From Pseudomonas yamanorum (GTDB lineage Bacteria > Pseudomonadota > Gammaproteobacteria > Pseudomonadales > Pseudomonadaceae), in NCBI RefSeq assembly GCF_013386765.1, contig NZ_JACARE010000003.1, positions 312,855 to 376,854 of the forward strand: a stretch of 64,000 nucleotides of DNA, given 5' to 3'. Both the position numbers and the translations under genes were made by a program. Positions 36,980 through 48,070 of this stretch are shown here, in pieces (position 1 is the stretch's first letter; every line of letters starts with the position of its first letter). A model generated the notes under the pieces. It was not told where the DNA came from, did not search any database, and saw only the letters and a list, made by a program, of their open reading frames with translations.

Positions 36980-38401
36980 ATGCGCTTTCGCGCGTTGGTT
37001 ACTGTCGTAGGGGTGTTGCTTGCGGCAATGACTTTCAATGCACTGGCGGCCTCACAGGTGAAAAGCGTTCGCCTGTGGCGGGCGCCGGATAACACGCGAC
37101 TGGTATTCGACCTGTCTGGCCCGGTCCAGCACAGCGTCTTCACCCTCACGGCGCCTGATCGCCTGGTGATTGATATCAACGGTGCAACCCTGGCCGCGCC
37201 GTTGAAAGTCGCCATGGCCAATACCCCGATTACCGCGATGCGCTCGGCCCAGCGTACGCCGACCGATCTGCGGGTGGTCATCGACCTGAAAAAGGCCGTG
37301 ACCCCGAAAAGCTTCGTCCTGGCCCCCAACGCACAATATGGCAACCGGCTGGTGGTCGACCTGTTCGACAACGCCGCCGATGCTGCGCCGCCGCCTGCGC
37401 CAACCCCAAGCGTCGCGACGGTGCCTGCGGTGCCGGTCTCCCAATCGCAACCCCAGGTCAAGTTGCCGCCACCGCCGCCTGCTCCGGCGGGCAAGCGCGA
37501 CATCATCGTGGTGATCGATGCCGGCCACGGCGGCGAAGACCCAGGCGCCTCCGGTTCTCGCGGCCAGCACGAAAAAGACGTGGTACTGGCCATCGCCCGC
37601 GAGCTGCAACGCCAGATCAATGGCATGAAGGGTTATCGCGCCGAGCTGACCCGTACCGGCGACTACTTCATCCCGCTGCGTGGCCGTACCGAAATCGCCC
37701 GCAAGAAGGGCGCCGACCTGTTCGTCTCGATCCACGCCGACGCTGCGCCTTCGGCTGCTGCGTTTGGTGCCTCGGTGTTTGCCCTGTCGGATCGCGGCGC
37801 CACGTCCGAGACGGCCCGTTGGCTGGCGGACAGTGAAAACCGTTCCGACTTGATCGGCGGGGCCGGCAACGTGTCCCTCGATGACAAGGACAAGATGCTC
37901 GCCGGTGTATTGCTCGACCTGTCGATGACGGCCTCGCTGACCTCCAGCCTGAACGTCGGGCAGAAAGTCCTGAGCAACATTGGCCGCGTCACCTCGCTGC
38001 ACAAGCAACGTGTGGAGCAGGCCGGGTTCATGGTGCTCAAGTCGCCGGACATTCCATCGATCCTGGTGGAAACCGGGTTCATCTCCAACTCCAACGAAGC
38101 CTCGAAACTGGCCTCGGCCAGCCACCAGCAGGCGCTGGCGCGCTCCATCAGCGCCGGTGTTCGCCAGTTCTTCCAGCAGAACCCGCCGCCAGGCACTTAT
38201 ATCGCCTGGCTGCGTGACTCCGGGAAAATCGCCCAGGGCCCGCGCGACCATCGCGTGCAGCCGGGCGACACCCTGGCGATGCTGGCGGTGCGTTTCCAGG
38301 TGTCTGCGGCGACCTTGCGCAGCGCCAACAACCTGAAGACCGATGAACTGAAGGTCGGCCAGGTGTTGACCATCCCGGGCACTGAACTGGCGGCGCAATA
38401 A
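36980..38401 (+). CDS. amiB: N-acetylmuramoyl-L-alanine amidase with AMIN and LysM domains
   Basis: A periplasmic amidase that splits septal peptidoglycan during cell separation. Order: signal peptide (residues 1-24, ending ALAAS), AMIN domain (about 25-130), Pro-rich linker, zinc amidase_3 domain starting [13 protein letters not shown] with catalytic-site His and the E of EKDVVL, then a C-terminal LysM ([16 protein letters not shown]). Starts at 36965 (TTG) and 36968 are possible; I chose ATG 36980 because GGGG lies 6 bases upstream and it gives a clean signal peptide. It ends in a one-base overlap with mutL (TAATG). The symbol follows gene order; AmiB and AmiC types are close. Confidence 0.92.
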   Translation: MRFRALVTVVGVLLAAMTFNALAASQVKSVRLWRAPDNTRLVFDLSGPVQHSVFTLTAPDRLVIDINGATLAAPLKVAMANTPITAMRSAQRTPTDLRVVIDLKKAVTPKSFVLAPNAQYGNRLVVDLFDNAADAAPPPAPTPSVATVPAVPVSQSQPQVKLPPPPPAPAGKRDIIVVIDAGHGGEDPGASGSRGQHEKDVVLAIARELQRQINGMKGYRAELTRTGDYFIPLRGRTEIARKKGADLFVSIHADAAPSAAAFGASVFALSDRGATSETARWLADSENRSDLIGGAGNVSLDDKDKMLAGVLLDLSMTASLTSSLNVGQKVLSNIGRVTSLHKQRVEQAGFMVLKSPDIPSILVETGFISNSNEASKLASASHQQALARSISAGVRQFFQQNPPPGTYIAWLRDSGKIAQGPRDHRVQPGDTLAMLAVRFQVSAATLRSANNLKTDELKVGQVLTIPGTELAAQ

Positions 38402-40314
38402 TGAGCGAATCTGTCTTGAGCAACACCTCGCGCATTGAGCTGCTCAGCCCGCGCCTGGCTAACCAGATCGCGGCGGGTGAGGTGGTCGAGCGGCCGGCTT
38501 CGGTGATCAAGGAATTGCTGGAAAACAGCATCGACTCCGGCGCCAAGCGTATTGATGTCGACGTCGAGCAGGGCGGCGTCAAGCTGCTGCGGGTGCGCGA
38601 CGACGGCAGCGGTATCTCTTCCGACGACCTGCCGCTGGCCCTGGCCCGTCACGCCACCAGCAAGATTCGCGACCTGGAAGACCTTGAGCGGGTGATGAGC
38701 CTCGGGTTTCGTGGTGAGGCCCTGGCTTCCATCAGTTCCGTGGCCCGTCTGACCCTGACTTCCCGCACGCGCGACGCCGACCAGGCCTGGCAGGTGGAAA
38801 CCGAAGGCCGCGACATGGCGCCCCGGGTCCAGCCGGCTGCGCATCCGGTAGGCACCTCGGTGGAAGTGCGCGACCTGTTCTTCAACACTCCGGCCCGGCG
38901 TAAATTCCTCAAGGCCGAGAAAACCGAATTCGATCACCTGCAGGAAGTCATCAAGCGCCTGGCGTTGGCGCGGTTCGATGTGGCTTTCCATTTGCGCCAC
39001 AACGGCAAGACCATCCTCAGCCTGCACGAGGCCCATGATGATGCGGCCCGCGCACGGCGTGTCTCGGCCATCTGCGGCGGCGGGTTCCTGGAGCAGGCGC
39101 TGCCGATCGAGATCGAGCGCAATGGCTTGCGCCTGTGGGGCTGGGTGGGGTTGCCGACCTTTTCCCGCAGCCAGGCTGACTTGCAGTACTTCTTTGTAAA
39201 TGGCCGGGCGGTGCGCGACAAACTGGTGGCCCACGCGGTGCGCCAGGCGTATCGCGACGTGTTGTTCAACGGGCGGCATCCGACGTTTGTGCTGTTTTTC
39301 GAGGTCGACCCGTCGGTGGTGGACGTTAACGTGCACCCGACCAAGCACGAAGTGCGCTTCCGTGACGGGCGCATGGTTCACGATTTCCTCTACGGCACCT
39401 TGCACCGCGCCTTGGGCGATGTGCGTCCGGATGATCAGCTGGGTGCTCCGATTGTCACGGCCATTGTCCGTCCTACGGGGCCGGAAGCCGGTGAATTCGG
39501 GCCCCAGGGCGAAATGAGCCTGGCGGCCAACCTGCTGCAATCGCCGCAAGCCCAGCCGAGCTATACCGCGCCCGGCTCGGGGGCTGGCGCCGGTTATCAA
39601 TACCAGTACACGCCGCGCCCGCAGTCGGCGGTGCCGGTGGCCGAGGCCCAGGCGGCCTACCGCGAGTTTTTTGCGCCGCTGCCGGGTGCCGAGTCGGGTG
39701 CTGCGGCCTTGCCGGAAGGCCAGGGCGACGTGCCGCCGTTGGGTTACGCATTGGCCCAGCTAAAAGGTATCTACATCCTTGCGGAAAACGCCCATGGCCT
39801 GGTGCTGGTGGACATGCACGCCGCTCACGAGCGGATCATGTACGAGCGCCTGAAGATCGCCATGGCCAGCGAAGGCCTCAGCGGCCAGCCGCTGCTGGTG
39901 CCGGAATCCCTGGCGGTGAGCCAGCGCGAGGCGGATTGTGCCGAAGAGCACGTCAGCGTGTTCCAGAAACTCGGCTTTGAACTGCAGCGCCTGGGCCCGG
40001 AAACCCTGGCTATCCGGCAGATTCCCGCTTTGCTCAAACAGGCCGAGGCCAACCGGCTGGTGGCCGACGTGCTGGCGGACCTGATGGAATATGGCACCAG
40101 CGACCGGATCCAGGCGCACATCAACGAACTGCTCGGCACCATGGCCTGCCATGGCGCTATCCGCGCCAACCGCCGCCTGGCCTTGCCGGAAATGAACGGC
40201 CTGCTGCGGGACATGGAAAACACCGAGCGCAGCGGCCAGTGCAACCATGGCCGGCCGACCTGGACCCAAATGGGCCTGGACGACCTGGACAAACTGTTCT
40301 TGCGCGGCCGTTGA
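38401..40314 (+). CDS. mutL: DNA mismatch repair protein MutL
   Basis: MutL links mismatch recognition by MutS to strand cutting. The 637-residue protein has the GHKL ATPase motifs ([36 protein letters not shown]), a variable Pro/Gly-rich linker around residues 370-440, and a C-terminal dimerisation domain. The latter carries [12 protein letters not shown] from Asp471, matching the D[Q/M]HAx2Ex4E metal-binding endonuclease motif; E. coli MutL lacks it, and Pseudomonas lacks MutH, so MutL itself is expected to nick DNA. It overlaps miaA by one to three bases. Confidence 0.97.
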   Translation: MSESVLSNTSRIELLSPRLANQIAAGEVVERPASVIKELLENSIDSGAKRIDVDVEQGGVKLLRVRDDGSGISSDDLPLALARHATSKIRDLEDLERVMSLGFRGEALASISSVARLTLTSRTRDADQAWQVETEGRDMAPRVQPAAHPVGTSVEVRDLFFNTPARRKFLKAEKTEFDHLQEVIKRLALARFDVAFHLRHNGKTILSLHEAHDDAARARRVSAICGGGFLEQALPIEIERNGLRLWGWVGLPTFSRSQADLQYFFVNGRAVRDKLVAHAVRQAYRDVLFNGRHPTFVLFFEVDPSVVDVNVHPTKHEVRFRDGRMVHDFLYGTLHRALGDVRPDDQLGAPIVTAIVRPTGPEAGEFGPQGEMSLAANLLQSPQAQPSYTAPGSGAGAGYQYQYTPRPQSAVPVAEAQAAYREFFAPLPGAESGAAALPEGQGDVPPLGYALAQLKGIYILAENAHGLVLVDMHAAHERIMYERLKIAMASEGLSGQPLLVPESLAVSQREADCAEEHVSVFQKLGFELQRLGPETLAIRQIPALLKQAEANRLVADVLADLMEYGTSDRIQAHINELLGTMACHGAIRANRRLALPEMNGLLRDMENTERSGQCNHGRPTWTQMGLDDLDKLFLRGR

Positions 40315-41285
40315 TGAGTGCCTTGCCCCCCGCCATCTTCCTGATGGGCCCGACGGCCGCCGGCAAGACCGACCTGGCTATCGAGCTGACCAAGGTCTTG
40401 CCGTGCGAGCTGATCAGTGTCGACTCTGCACTGGTTTACCGGGACATGGACATCGGCACCGCCAAACCTTCAAAAGAGCTGTTGGCCCAGTATCCGCACC
40501 GGTTGATCGACATTATCGATCCCAGCGAGAGCTATTCGGCGGCGGATTTTCGCACCGATGCCCTGGCGGCCATGGCCGATATCACTGCGCGGGGCAAGAT
40601 TCCGCTGCTGGTGGGCGGCACGATGCTCTACTACAAGGCTTTGCAGGAAGGCCTGGCCGACATGCCGCCGGCCGACCCGCAAGTGCGCGCCGAACTTGAA
40701 GAAGAGGCTGCACGCCTTGGCTGGCAAGCCTTGCACGACCAGTTGCGCGCCGTGGATCCAGTTTCCGCGGCGCGGATTCATCCCAATGACCCCCAGCGCC
40801 TGACACGGGCCCTGGAAGTCTGGCGGGTCAGTGGCCAGACCATGACTGAACACAGGCTGAAACAAACTGCGCAAAGTACTGAAGCAGGCGCTTCGGGACA
40901 GTCACAATTGCCCTATACTGTGGCGAATCTGGCCATCGCTCCGACGGATCGCCAGGTGCTGCATGAACGAATTGCACAAAGATTCACAATTATGTTGGAA
41001 CAGGGGTTTGTGGACGAGGTCGTAGCACTGCGTTCAAGAGGTGACCTGCATCCCGGGCTGCCTTCGATACGTGCTGTAGGCTACCGCCAAGTCTGGGATC
41101 ATCTGGATGGCAAGCTGACGTCAGCCGAAATGCAGGAGCGCGGCATCATTGCCACGCGCCAATTGGCGAAGCGCCAGTTCACATGGCTGCGCAGCTGGAC
41201 TGATTTGCACTGGCTGGACAGTCTGGATTGCGACAATCTGTCACGCGCCTTGAAATACTTGGGAACGGTCTCCATATTGAGCTGA
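40314..41285 (+). CDS. miaA: tRNA dimethylallyltransferase
   Basis: MiaA adds a dimethylallyl group to A37 of tRNAs that read UNN codons. The 323-residue protein shows the P-loop [13 protein letters not shown], the [18 protein letters not shown] segment with the catalytic aspartate, and [13 protein letters not shown] at 40314 overlaps the mutL stop (TGATG). The gene lies upstream of hfq, as is standard; promoters for hfq may lie within or after it. Confidence 0.96.
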   Translation: MSALPPAIFLMGPTAAGKTDLAIELTKVLPCELISVDSALVYRDMDIGTAKPSKELLAQYPHRLIDIIDPSESYSAADFRTDALAAMADITARGKIPLLVGGTMLYYKALQEGLADMPPADPQVRAELEEEAARLGWQALHDQLRAVDPVSAARIHPNDPQRLTRALEVWRVSGQTMTEHRLKQTAQSTEAGASGQSQLPYTVANLAIAPTDRQVLHERIAQRFTIMLEQGFVDEVVALRSRGDLHPGLPSIRAVGYRQVWDHLDGKLTSAEMQERGIIATRQLAKRQFTWLRSWTDLHWLDSLDCDNLSRALKYLGTVSILS

Positions 41286-41379
41286 GTCCTTGCAATTGCC
41301 GTCTATCCTTGGGGGTGTGACGGCCATGAGCTATCTATTTTCCGATTTTTTATTATTGATCCTTAAAGGAGTGCGGCAC

Positions 41380-41643
41380 ATGTCAAAAGGGCATTCGCTA
41401 CAAGACCCTTACTTGAATACTTTACGTAAAGAGAAAGTTGGGGTTTCCATCTATCTGGTCAACGGTATCAAGCTGCAAGGTACGATCGAGTCGTTCGACC
41501 AGTTCGTGATCCTGCTGAAAAACACCGTAAGCCAAATGGTTTACAAGCACGCTATCTCGACTGTAGTGCCGGTTCGTCCAATTCGTCTGCCTAGCGCAAC
41601 CGAAGAACAGGGTGACGCCGAGCCTGCACCGGGTAACGCCTGA
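41380..41643 (+). CDS. hfq: RNA chaperone Hfq
   Basis: Hfq is the hexameric Sm-like protein that pairs small RNAs with messages and, in Pseudomonas, works with Crc in carbon-catabolite repression. The 87-residue protein has Sm1 ([20 protein letters not shown]) and Sm2 with the [10 protein letters not shown] segment; the short C-terminal tail (to residue 87) is typical of Pseudomonas. AAAGGAGTG sits just before the ATG at 41380. hflX follows after 12 bases. Confidence 0.98.
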   Translation: MSKGHSLQDPYLNTLRKEKVGVSIYLVNGIKLQGTIESFDQFVILLKNTVSQMVYKHAISTVVPVRPIRLPSATEEQGDAEPAPGNA

Positions 41644-41655
41644 TAGGAGTCTCCT

Positions 41656-42957
41656 TTGTTCTTTGAGCGCCACGGTGGTGGTGAGCGAGTGATCCTCGTT
41701 CACTTGGATGGACAGGACCCTGAGGCGCGCGAAGATCCGCAGGAGTTTCAGGAGTTGGCAAATTCGGCCGGCGCCGAGACCGTCGCGTTTTTTAACGTGC
41801 CGCGTCATCGGCCAACCGCCAAATTCCTGATTGGCAGCGGTAAGGTCCAGGAGCTGCACGACCTGGTTCATGCCGAGAAGGCCGATCTGGTGATTTTCAA
41901 TCACATCCTCACGCCCAGTCAGGAACGTAACCTCGAACGTGTATTCGAGTGTCGCGTGATCGACCGCACGGGTCTGATTCTCGATATTTTCGCCCAGCGC
42001 GCCCGTACCCATGAAGGCAAGCTCCAGGTAGAACTGGCCCAGCTTGACCACATGAGCACCCGGCTGGTTCGTGGCTGGACTCACCTTGAACGTCAGGGTG
42101 GTGGTATCGGCATGCGCGGCCCGGGTGAAACCCAGCTGGAAACCGACCGGCGTTTGCTGCGGGTGCGCCTGCGACAGATCAAGGGCCGCCTGGAAAAGGT
42201 GCGCAGCCAGCGCGAACAGTCGCGCCGTGGCCGCATGCGGGCGGATATCCCTACCGTTTCCCTGGTGGGCTATACCAACGCCGGCAAATCCACGCTGTTC
42301 AATAACGTGACGAAATCGGACGTGTACGCGGCCGACCAACTGTTTGCGACTCTCGACCCGACCTTGCGCCGTCTGGAACTGGACGACCTGGGGCCGATTG
42401 TCCTGGCCGATACCGTGGGTTTCATTCGTCACTTGCCCCACAAGCTGGTCGAGGCATTTCGGTCTACGCTCGAAGAGTCGAGCAATTCCGACCTGCTGTT
42501 GCACGTGATCGATGCGGCCGAACCGGATCGCATGTTGCAGATTGAGCAGGTGATGGTGGTGCTGGGCGAGATTGGTGCCCAGGACTTGCCGATCCTCGAG
42601 GTCTATAACAAACTCGATTTGCTTGAAGGCGTTGAGCCACAAATCCAGCGCGACGAGAACGGCAAGCCCCAGCGGGTCTGGCTGTCGGCGCGTGATGGCA
42701 GTGGCCTGGAATTGCTCGAACAAGCCATTGCCGAGTTGTTGGGCAGCGATTTGTTTGTCGGCACCTTGCGCTTGCCTCAGCGTTTTGCTCGACTGCGTGC
42801 ACAGTTTTTCGAGCTGGGCGCGGTACAGAAAGAAGAACACGACGAAGAAGGCGTCAGCTTGCTGGCCGTTCGATTGCCGCGCTCGGAGCTGAATCGGCTG
42901 GTCAGCCGTGAAGGCGTTGTGCCGACGGAGTTCATCGAACAACACACTTTGCAATAA
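41656..42957 (+). CDS. hflX: GTPase HflX
   Basis: HflX binds the 50S subunit and splits stalled ribosomes under stress. The 433-residue protein has the N-terminal HflX domain (ETVAFFNVPRHRPTAKFLIG), a helical linker, and the GTPase with G1 GYTNAGKSTLFN, G3 DTVGFIRHLP and G4 YNKLD. The start is TTG at 41656 with AGGAGTCTCC just upstream. It lies in the classic hfq-hflX-hflK-hflC order. Confidence 0.96.
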   Translation: MFFERHGGGERVILVHLDGQDPEAREDPQEFQELANSAGAETVAFFNVPRHRPTAKFLIGSGKVQELHDLVHAEKADLVIFNHILTPSQERNLERVFECRVIDRTGLILDIFAQRARTHEGKLQVELAQLDHMSTRLVRGWTHLERQGGGIGMRGPGETQLETDRRLLRVRLRQIKGRLEKVRSQREQSRRGRMRADIPTVSLVGYTNAGKSTLFNNVTKSDVYAADQLFATLDPTLRRLELDDLGPIVLADTVGFIRHLPHKLVEAFRSTLEESSNSDLLLHVIDAAEPDRMLQIEQVMVVLGEIGAQDLPILEVYNKLDLLEGVEPQIQRDENGKPQRVWLSARDGSGLELLEQAIAELLGSDLFVGTLRLPQRFARLRAQFFELGAVQKEEHDEEGVSLLAVRLPRSELNRLVSREGVVPTEFIEQHTLQ

Positions 42958-43053
42958 AAGCCTGAGAAAGCGGTTGTGCCGCTGTGACAGGCATTCTGTA
43001 GCATTGGTCGGCGCGCCGTGGGTGCGTCTTTGCTTTATCAGATGGAGAGCGCT

Positions 43054-44232
43054 ATGGCTTGGAATGAGCCGGGTGGCAACTCGAATAATCAGGATCCTTG
43101 GGGTGGTAAACGCCGCAATAATGGCGACCGCAAGGGGCCACCAGATCTCGACGAGGCCTTCCGAAAGCTGCAGGAAAGCCTGAATGGGTTGTTCGGTGGT
43201 GGAAAAAAACGTGGTGGTGGTGACGAAGGCGGTCGTTCGGGCAAGGGCGGTGGTTACGGCCTGCTCGGCATCGGCCTTGTCGTGCTGGCGGCCGTCTGGC
43301 TGTACAGCGCCGTCTATGTCGTGGACGAGCAGGAGCAAGCCGTGGTGCTGCGCTTCGGCAAGTACTACGAGACCGTCGGCCCGGGCCTGAACATCTACTT
43401 CCCGCCGATCGACAAGAAGTACATGGAGAACGTCACGCGCGAGCGTGCCTACACCAAGCAGGGCCAGATGCTGACCGAAGACGAGAACATCGTCGAAGTG
43501 CCGCTGACCGTGCAGTACAAGATCAGCAACCTGCAGGACTTCGTGCTGAACGTCGATCAGCCGGAAATCAGCCTGCAACATGCGACCGAAAGCGCCCTGC
43601 GCCACGTGGTGGGTTCCACCGCCATGGACCAGGTGCTGACCGAAGGTCGTGAATTGATGGCCAGTGAAATCAAGGAGCGCCTGCAACGGTTCCTCGACAC
43701 GTATCGCACCGGTATCACCGTGACCCAGGTCAACGTACAGAGCGCAGCCGCACCGCGTGAAGTACAGGAAGCCTTCGATGACGTGATCCGCGCCCGTGAA
43801 GACGAGCAGCGTTCGCGCAACCAGGCTGAAACCTACGCCAACGGCGTCGTGCCGGAAGCTCGTGGTCAGGCCCAGCGCATCCTTGAAGATGCCAACGGTT
43901 ACCGCGACGAAGTGGTCTCCCGCGCCAAGGGTGAGGCAGACCGCTTCACCAAGCTGGTGGCCGAGTACCGCAAGGCACCGGAAGTCACCCGTGAGCGTCT
44001 GTACCTGGACACCATGCAGGAAGTCTTCAGCAACACCAGCAAGGTTCTCGTGACCGGCAGCAAGGGCGGGCAGAACAATCTGCTGTACCTGCCGCTGGAC
44101 AAGATGATCGAAGGTGGTCGTAGCAGCACCAACGCACCGGCTACCGGTTCCAATGCCGCTGCCAATGAAGCGAGCGCCCGTGCGGCCGCTGACTTGCTGC
44201 AACAGCAAACACGTACCAGGGAGAGTCGTTGA
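43054..44232 (+). CDS. hflK: FtsH protease modulator HflK
   Basis: HflK pairs with HflC to form the membrane cage that controls the FtsH protease. The 392-residue protein has a Gly/Asn-rich N-terminus (GGNSNNQDPWGGKRR), one membrane helix (LLGIGLVVLAAVWLYSAVYV), and the SPFH/prohibitin domain and coiled coil. ATG at 43054 follows GGAGAG and gives MAWNEPGG, the family start. It ends in a one-base overlap with hflC. Confidence 0.96.
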   Translation: MAWNEPGGNSNNQDPWGGKRRNNGDRKGPPDLDEAFRKLQESLNGLFGGGKKRGGGDEGGRSGKGGGYGLLGIGLVVLAAVWLYSAVYVVDEQEQAVVLRFGKYYETVGPGLNIYFPPIDKKYMENVTRERAYTKQGQMLTEDENIVEVPLTVQYKISNLQDFVLNVDQPEISLQHATESALRHVVGSTAMDQVLTEGRELMASEIKERLQRFLDTYRTGITVTQVNVQSAAAPREVQEAFDDVIRAREDEQRSRNQAETYANGVVPEARGQAQRILEDANGYRDEVVSRAKGEADRFTKLVAEYRKAPEVTRERLYLDTMQEVFSNTSKVLVTGSKGGQNNLLYLPLDKMIEGGRSSTNAPATGSNAAANEASARAAADLLQQQTRTRESR

Positions 44233-45098
44233 TGAGCAATAAATCGCTGACCGCCCTGATTGTGGGCGTCGTCGTGGTCATCGCTGCCTGGAACTGCTTC
44301 TATATCGTGTCTCAGACCGAGCGCGCGGTGTTGCTGCAATTCGGTCGCGTGGTCCAGGCGGATGTCCAGCCGGGCCTGCATGTGAAAGTCCCCTACGTCA
44401 ACCAGGTGCGCAAGTTCGACGGCCGCCTGATGACCCTGGATGCACCGACACAACGCTTCCTGACCCTGGAAAAGAAAGCTGTAATGGTTGACGCCTACGC
44501 CAAGTGGCGCGTCAAGGACGCCGAGCGCTTCTACACCGCGACCTCCGGCCTCAAGCAGATTGCTGACGAGCGTTTGTCGCGCCGTCTGGAATCGGGCCTG
44601 CGTGACCAGTTTGGTAAGCGCACCCTGCACGAGGTGGTATCCGGGGAGCGTGACGCGCTGATGGCTGACATCACGCGTTCGTTGAACGCGATGGCGGAGA
44701 AAGAGCTGGGCATCGAAGTGATCGATGTTCGGGTCAAGGCCATCGACCTTCCGAAGGAAGTGAACCGCAGCGTGTTCGAGCGTATGAGCACCGAGCGTGA
44801 GCGCGAGGCTCGTGAGCACCGCGCCAAGGGTAACGAACTGGCAGAAGGGATCCGTGCGGATGCCGACCGTCAGCGTCGCGTACTGTTGGCTGAAGCCTAT
44901 CGCGAGTCTGAAGAGGCCCGTGGTGATGGTGATGCTCAAGCCGCGTCGATCTACGCCAAGGCGTATGGCCAGGACCAGGAGTTCTACGCGTTCTACCGTA
45001 GCCTGCGTGCCTACCGTGAAAGCTTCGCGAACAAAACCGACGTCATGGTGCTGGACCCAAGTAGCGATTTCTTCCGCTACCTGGAAAAGTCCAAGTAA
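44232..45098 (+). CDS. hflC: FtsH protease modulator HflC
   Basis: Partner of HflK in the FtsH-regulating complex. The 288-residue protein has a single N-terminal helix (ALIVGVVVVIAAWNCFYIV), then an SPFH domain (AVLLQFGRVVQADVQPGLHV) and a charged coiled coil (TEREREAREHRAKGNELAEG). Its ATG overlaps the hflK stop (TGATG). Confidence 0.96.
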   Translation: MSNKSLTALIVGVVVVIAAWNCFYIVSQTERAVLLQFGRVVQADVQPGLHVKVPYVNQVRKFDGRLMTLDAPTQRFLTLEKKAVMVDAYAKWRVKDAERFYTATSGLKQIADERLSRRLESGLRDQFGKRTLHEVVSGERDALMADITRSLNAMAEKELGIEVIDVRVKAIDLPKEVNRSVFERMSTEREREAREHRAKGNELAEGIRADADRQRRVLLAEAYRESEEARGDGDAQAASIYAKAYGQDQEFYAFYRSLRAYRESFANKTDVMVLDPSSDFFRYLEKSK

Positions 45099-45117
45099 CC
45101 CGCATGTAGTCTGAGAA

Positions 45118-45154
45118 TCACTCCGTCGGGCGGCTAAAATGCCGGGCGGGGTGA
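45118..45154 (+). other. Extended imperfect hairpin after hflC
   Basis: TCACTCCGTC pairs with GGCGGGGTGA (ten pairs including G:U), enclosing GGC-TAAAAT-GCC. It starts 20 bases after the hflC stop and lies before the true U-run terminator. It may protect or attenuate the message end. Confidence 0.45.
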
Positions 45155-45185
45155 TCCTTTCAGAAAACGGGTGTATGATGCGGCA

Positions 45186-45209
45186 GCCGGGAAATTCCCG
45201 GCTTTTTTG
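45186..45209 (+). terminator. Intrinsic terminator of the hflC operon
   Basis: GCCGGGA-AAT-TCCCGGC followed by TTTTTTG. The remaining 190 bases to hisZ (45210-45399) show no gene; in E. coli and P. aeruginosa a small DUF2065 gene lies between hflC and purA/hisZ, and I do not find it here. Confidence 0.85.
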
Positions 45210-45399
45210 CGTCTGCATGTTTGATTGTGGTTGTGCGCTGCAGGCGCCACAGGTTTTTCGAGGAAAGTGCCCGACGAGGCCGATTGTTGGTCGTTCGTCA
45301 CGTCGCTCTTGCGCGTGGTTTATGCAGGGGCCGGGTATTTTCTGCTTCACTCAAGGCTCGCCCGAGGGCTGGCCGCCCGGATCATAGGGGAATGGCGTA

Positions 45400-46587
45400 A
45401 TGGCAACGGTAGACCGCTGGCTGCTGCCAGATGGCATCGAAGAAGTACTGCCACCAGAAGCTGCGCGCATTGAAATCGCGCGCCGCCAGGTGTTGGATCT
45501 GTTCCAGAGCTGGGGTTACGAGTTTGTCGTGACCCCCCATATCGAGTACCTGGAATCCCTGCTGACCGGCGCGGGCCAGGACCTGGATCTGCGCACTTTC
45601 AAGGTCATCGACCCGCAATCGGGCCGGCAAATGGGCTTTCGTGCCGACATCACGCCGCAAGTCGCGCGCATTGATGCGCACACCCTGCGTCGCGAAGGGC
45701 CAAGCCGCCTGTGCTACGCCGGCAGCGTGCTGCATGCTCAGCCGCGTGCCTTGTCGTCTTCCCGTAGCCCGATCCAGTTGGGCGCCGAGTTGTACGGCGA
45801 TGCCAGCCCGAGCAGCGACGTTGAAGTCATCAGCCTGATGCTGGCAATGCTGCAACTGGCCGATGTGCCGGATGTGCACATGGACCTCGGGCATGTTGGC
45901 ATCTACCGCGGCCTGGCTCGTGCGGCCGGCTTGTCGGGTGAAGTGGAACAACAGTTGTTCGATGCCCTGCAACGCAAGGCCATCGATGAAGTGATCGCCC
46001 TGACGGCGGGCGTGCCTGCCGACCTGGCCGGCATGCTGCGTGCGCTGGTAGACCTCTGCGGCGGCCGTGAAGTACTGACCGCCGCCCGTGATCTTCTGGC
46101 AAATGCGCCGGCTGACGTATTGGCAGCCCTGGACGACGTGCTGGCGATTGCCGAGCAGTTGTCGGCGCGGTTCCCGCAGTTGCCGTTGTATTTCGATTTG
46201 GGTGAGTTGCGCGGCTACCACTACCACACCGGTGTGGTGTTCGCGGTGTTTGTCCCGGGTGTTGGCCAAGCCATCGCCCAGGGCGGTCGTTATGACGACA
46301 TCGGCGCTGACTTCGGTCGCGCCCGTCCGGCGACCGGTTTTTCTACCGATTTGAAAACCCTGGTGACCCTGGGGCGTGCTGAGGTCGAGCTGCCGTCTGG
46401 CGGTATCTGGATGCCCGACAGTACGGACGCAGCACTCTGGCAGCAGGTTTGCCAGTTGCGCAGTGAGGGTCAACGTGTGGTCCAGGCCTTGCCTGGGCAG
46501 CCATTGGCCGCCGCCCGTGATGCGGACTGCGACCGGCAATTGATTCAGCAGAACGGGCTTTGGCAAGTTTCGCCACTGGCTTCTTGA
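45400..46587 (+). CDS. hisZ: ATP phosphoribosyltransferase regulatory subunit HisZ
   Basis: HisZ is a catalytically inactive HisRS-like subunit that joins the short-form HisG to start histidine synthesis. The 395-residue protein resembles the HisRS core ([58 protein letters not shown]) but lacks the anticodon-binding domain. AGGGGAAT precedes the start. The neighbour purA supports a nucleotide/histidine context, as both use IMP- or ATP-linked routes. Confidence 0.95.
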   Translation: MATVDRWLLPDGIEEVLPPEAARIEIARRQVLDLFQSWGYEFVVTPHIEYLESLLTGAGQDLDLRTFKVIDPQSGRQMGFRADITPQVARIDAHTLRREGPSRLCYAGSVLHAQPRALSSSRSPIQLGAELYGDASPSSDVEVISLMLAMLQLADVPDVHMDLGHVGIYRGLARAAGLSGEVEQQLFDALQRKAIDEVIALTAGVPADLAGMLRALVDLCGGREVLTAARDLLANAPADVLAALDDVLAIAEQLSARFPQLPLYFDLGELRGYHYHTGVVFAVFVPGVGQAIAQGGRYDDIGADFGRARPATGFSTDLKTLVTLGRAEVELPSGGIWMPDSTDAALWQQVCQLRSEGQRVVQALPGQPLAAARDADCDRQLIQQNGLWQVSPLAS

Positions 46588-47931
<1,344 letters not shown>

Positions 47932-47952
47932 TAAGCTGTTGATGTAAAAAGC

Positions 47953-47977
47953 AAAGGGCTCCTTCGGGAGCCCTTTG
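47953..47977. terminator. Intrinsic terminator after purA
   Basis: AAAGGGCTCC-TTCG-GGAGCCCTTTG: a ten-base-pair stem capped by a UUCG tetraloop, 21 bases after the purA stop, with AAAAAGC before. The 3' U-run is short (CTTTGTCGTT). Confidence 0.85.
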
Positions 47978-47995
47978 TCGTTCCCGCCTGCTAAG

Positions 47996-48011
47996 CGGCA
48001 CGACCCTTGCT
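47996..48011 (+). promoter_or_regulatory. Sigma-54 (RpoN) promoter for the chemoreceptor gene
   Basis: CGGCAC-GACCC-TTGCT matches the sigma-54 consensus YTGGCAC-N5-TTGCW at nearly all places, with GG at 47997 and GC at 48009 separated by exactly ten bases. The start of transcription would fall near 48022, ahead of the gene start at 48071. Confidence 0.8.
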
Positions 48012-48070
48012 ATGGTTCTTTCTTTCGCGGTGCTATCAAATTAATGGCACCCGTGGTGGAGGGATTCCCA

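Noticed and set aside
41422..44208. A 928-codon open frame on the minus strand opposite hfq, hflX and hflK
   Set aside because: It is fully antisense to three well-known genes. Its His/Gln/Val-rich make-up is what the reverse strand of high-GC Pseudomonas genes gives, and it has no family features.
45225..45473. Small plus-strand open frame in the hflC-hisZ gap
   Set aside because: It runs out of frame into hisZ, lacks a ribosome site and does not resemble the DUF2065 protein expected here.
47975..48070. N-terminal extension of the chemoreceptor
   Set aside because: It would be translated across the sigma-54 promoter at 47996 and part of the purA terminator; a good ribosome site lies before GTG 48071.
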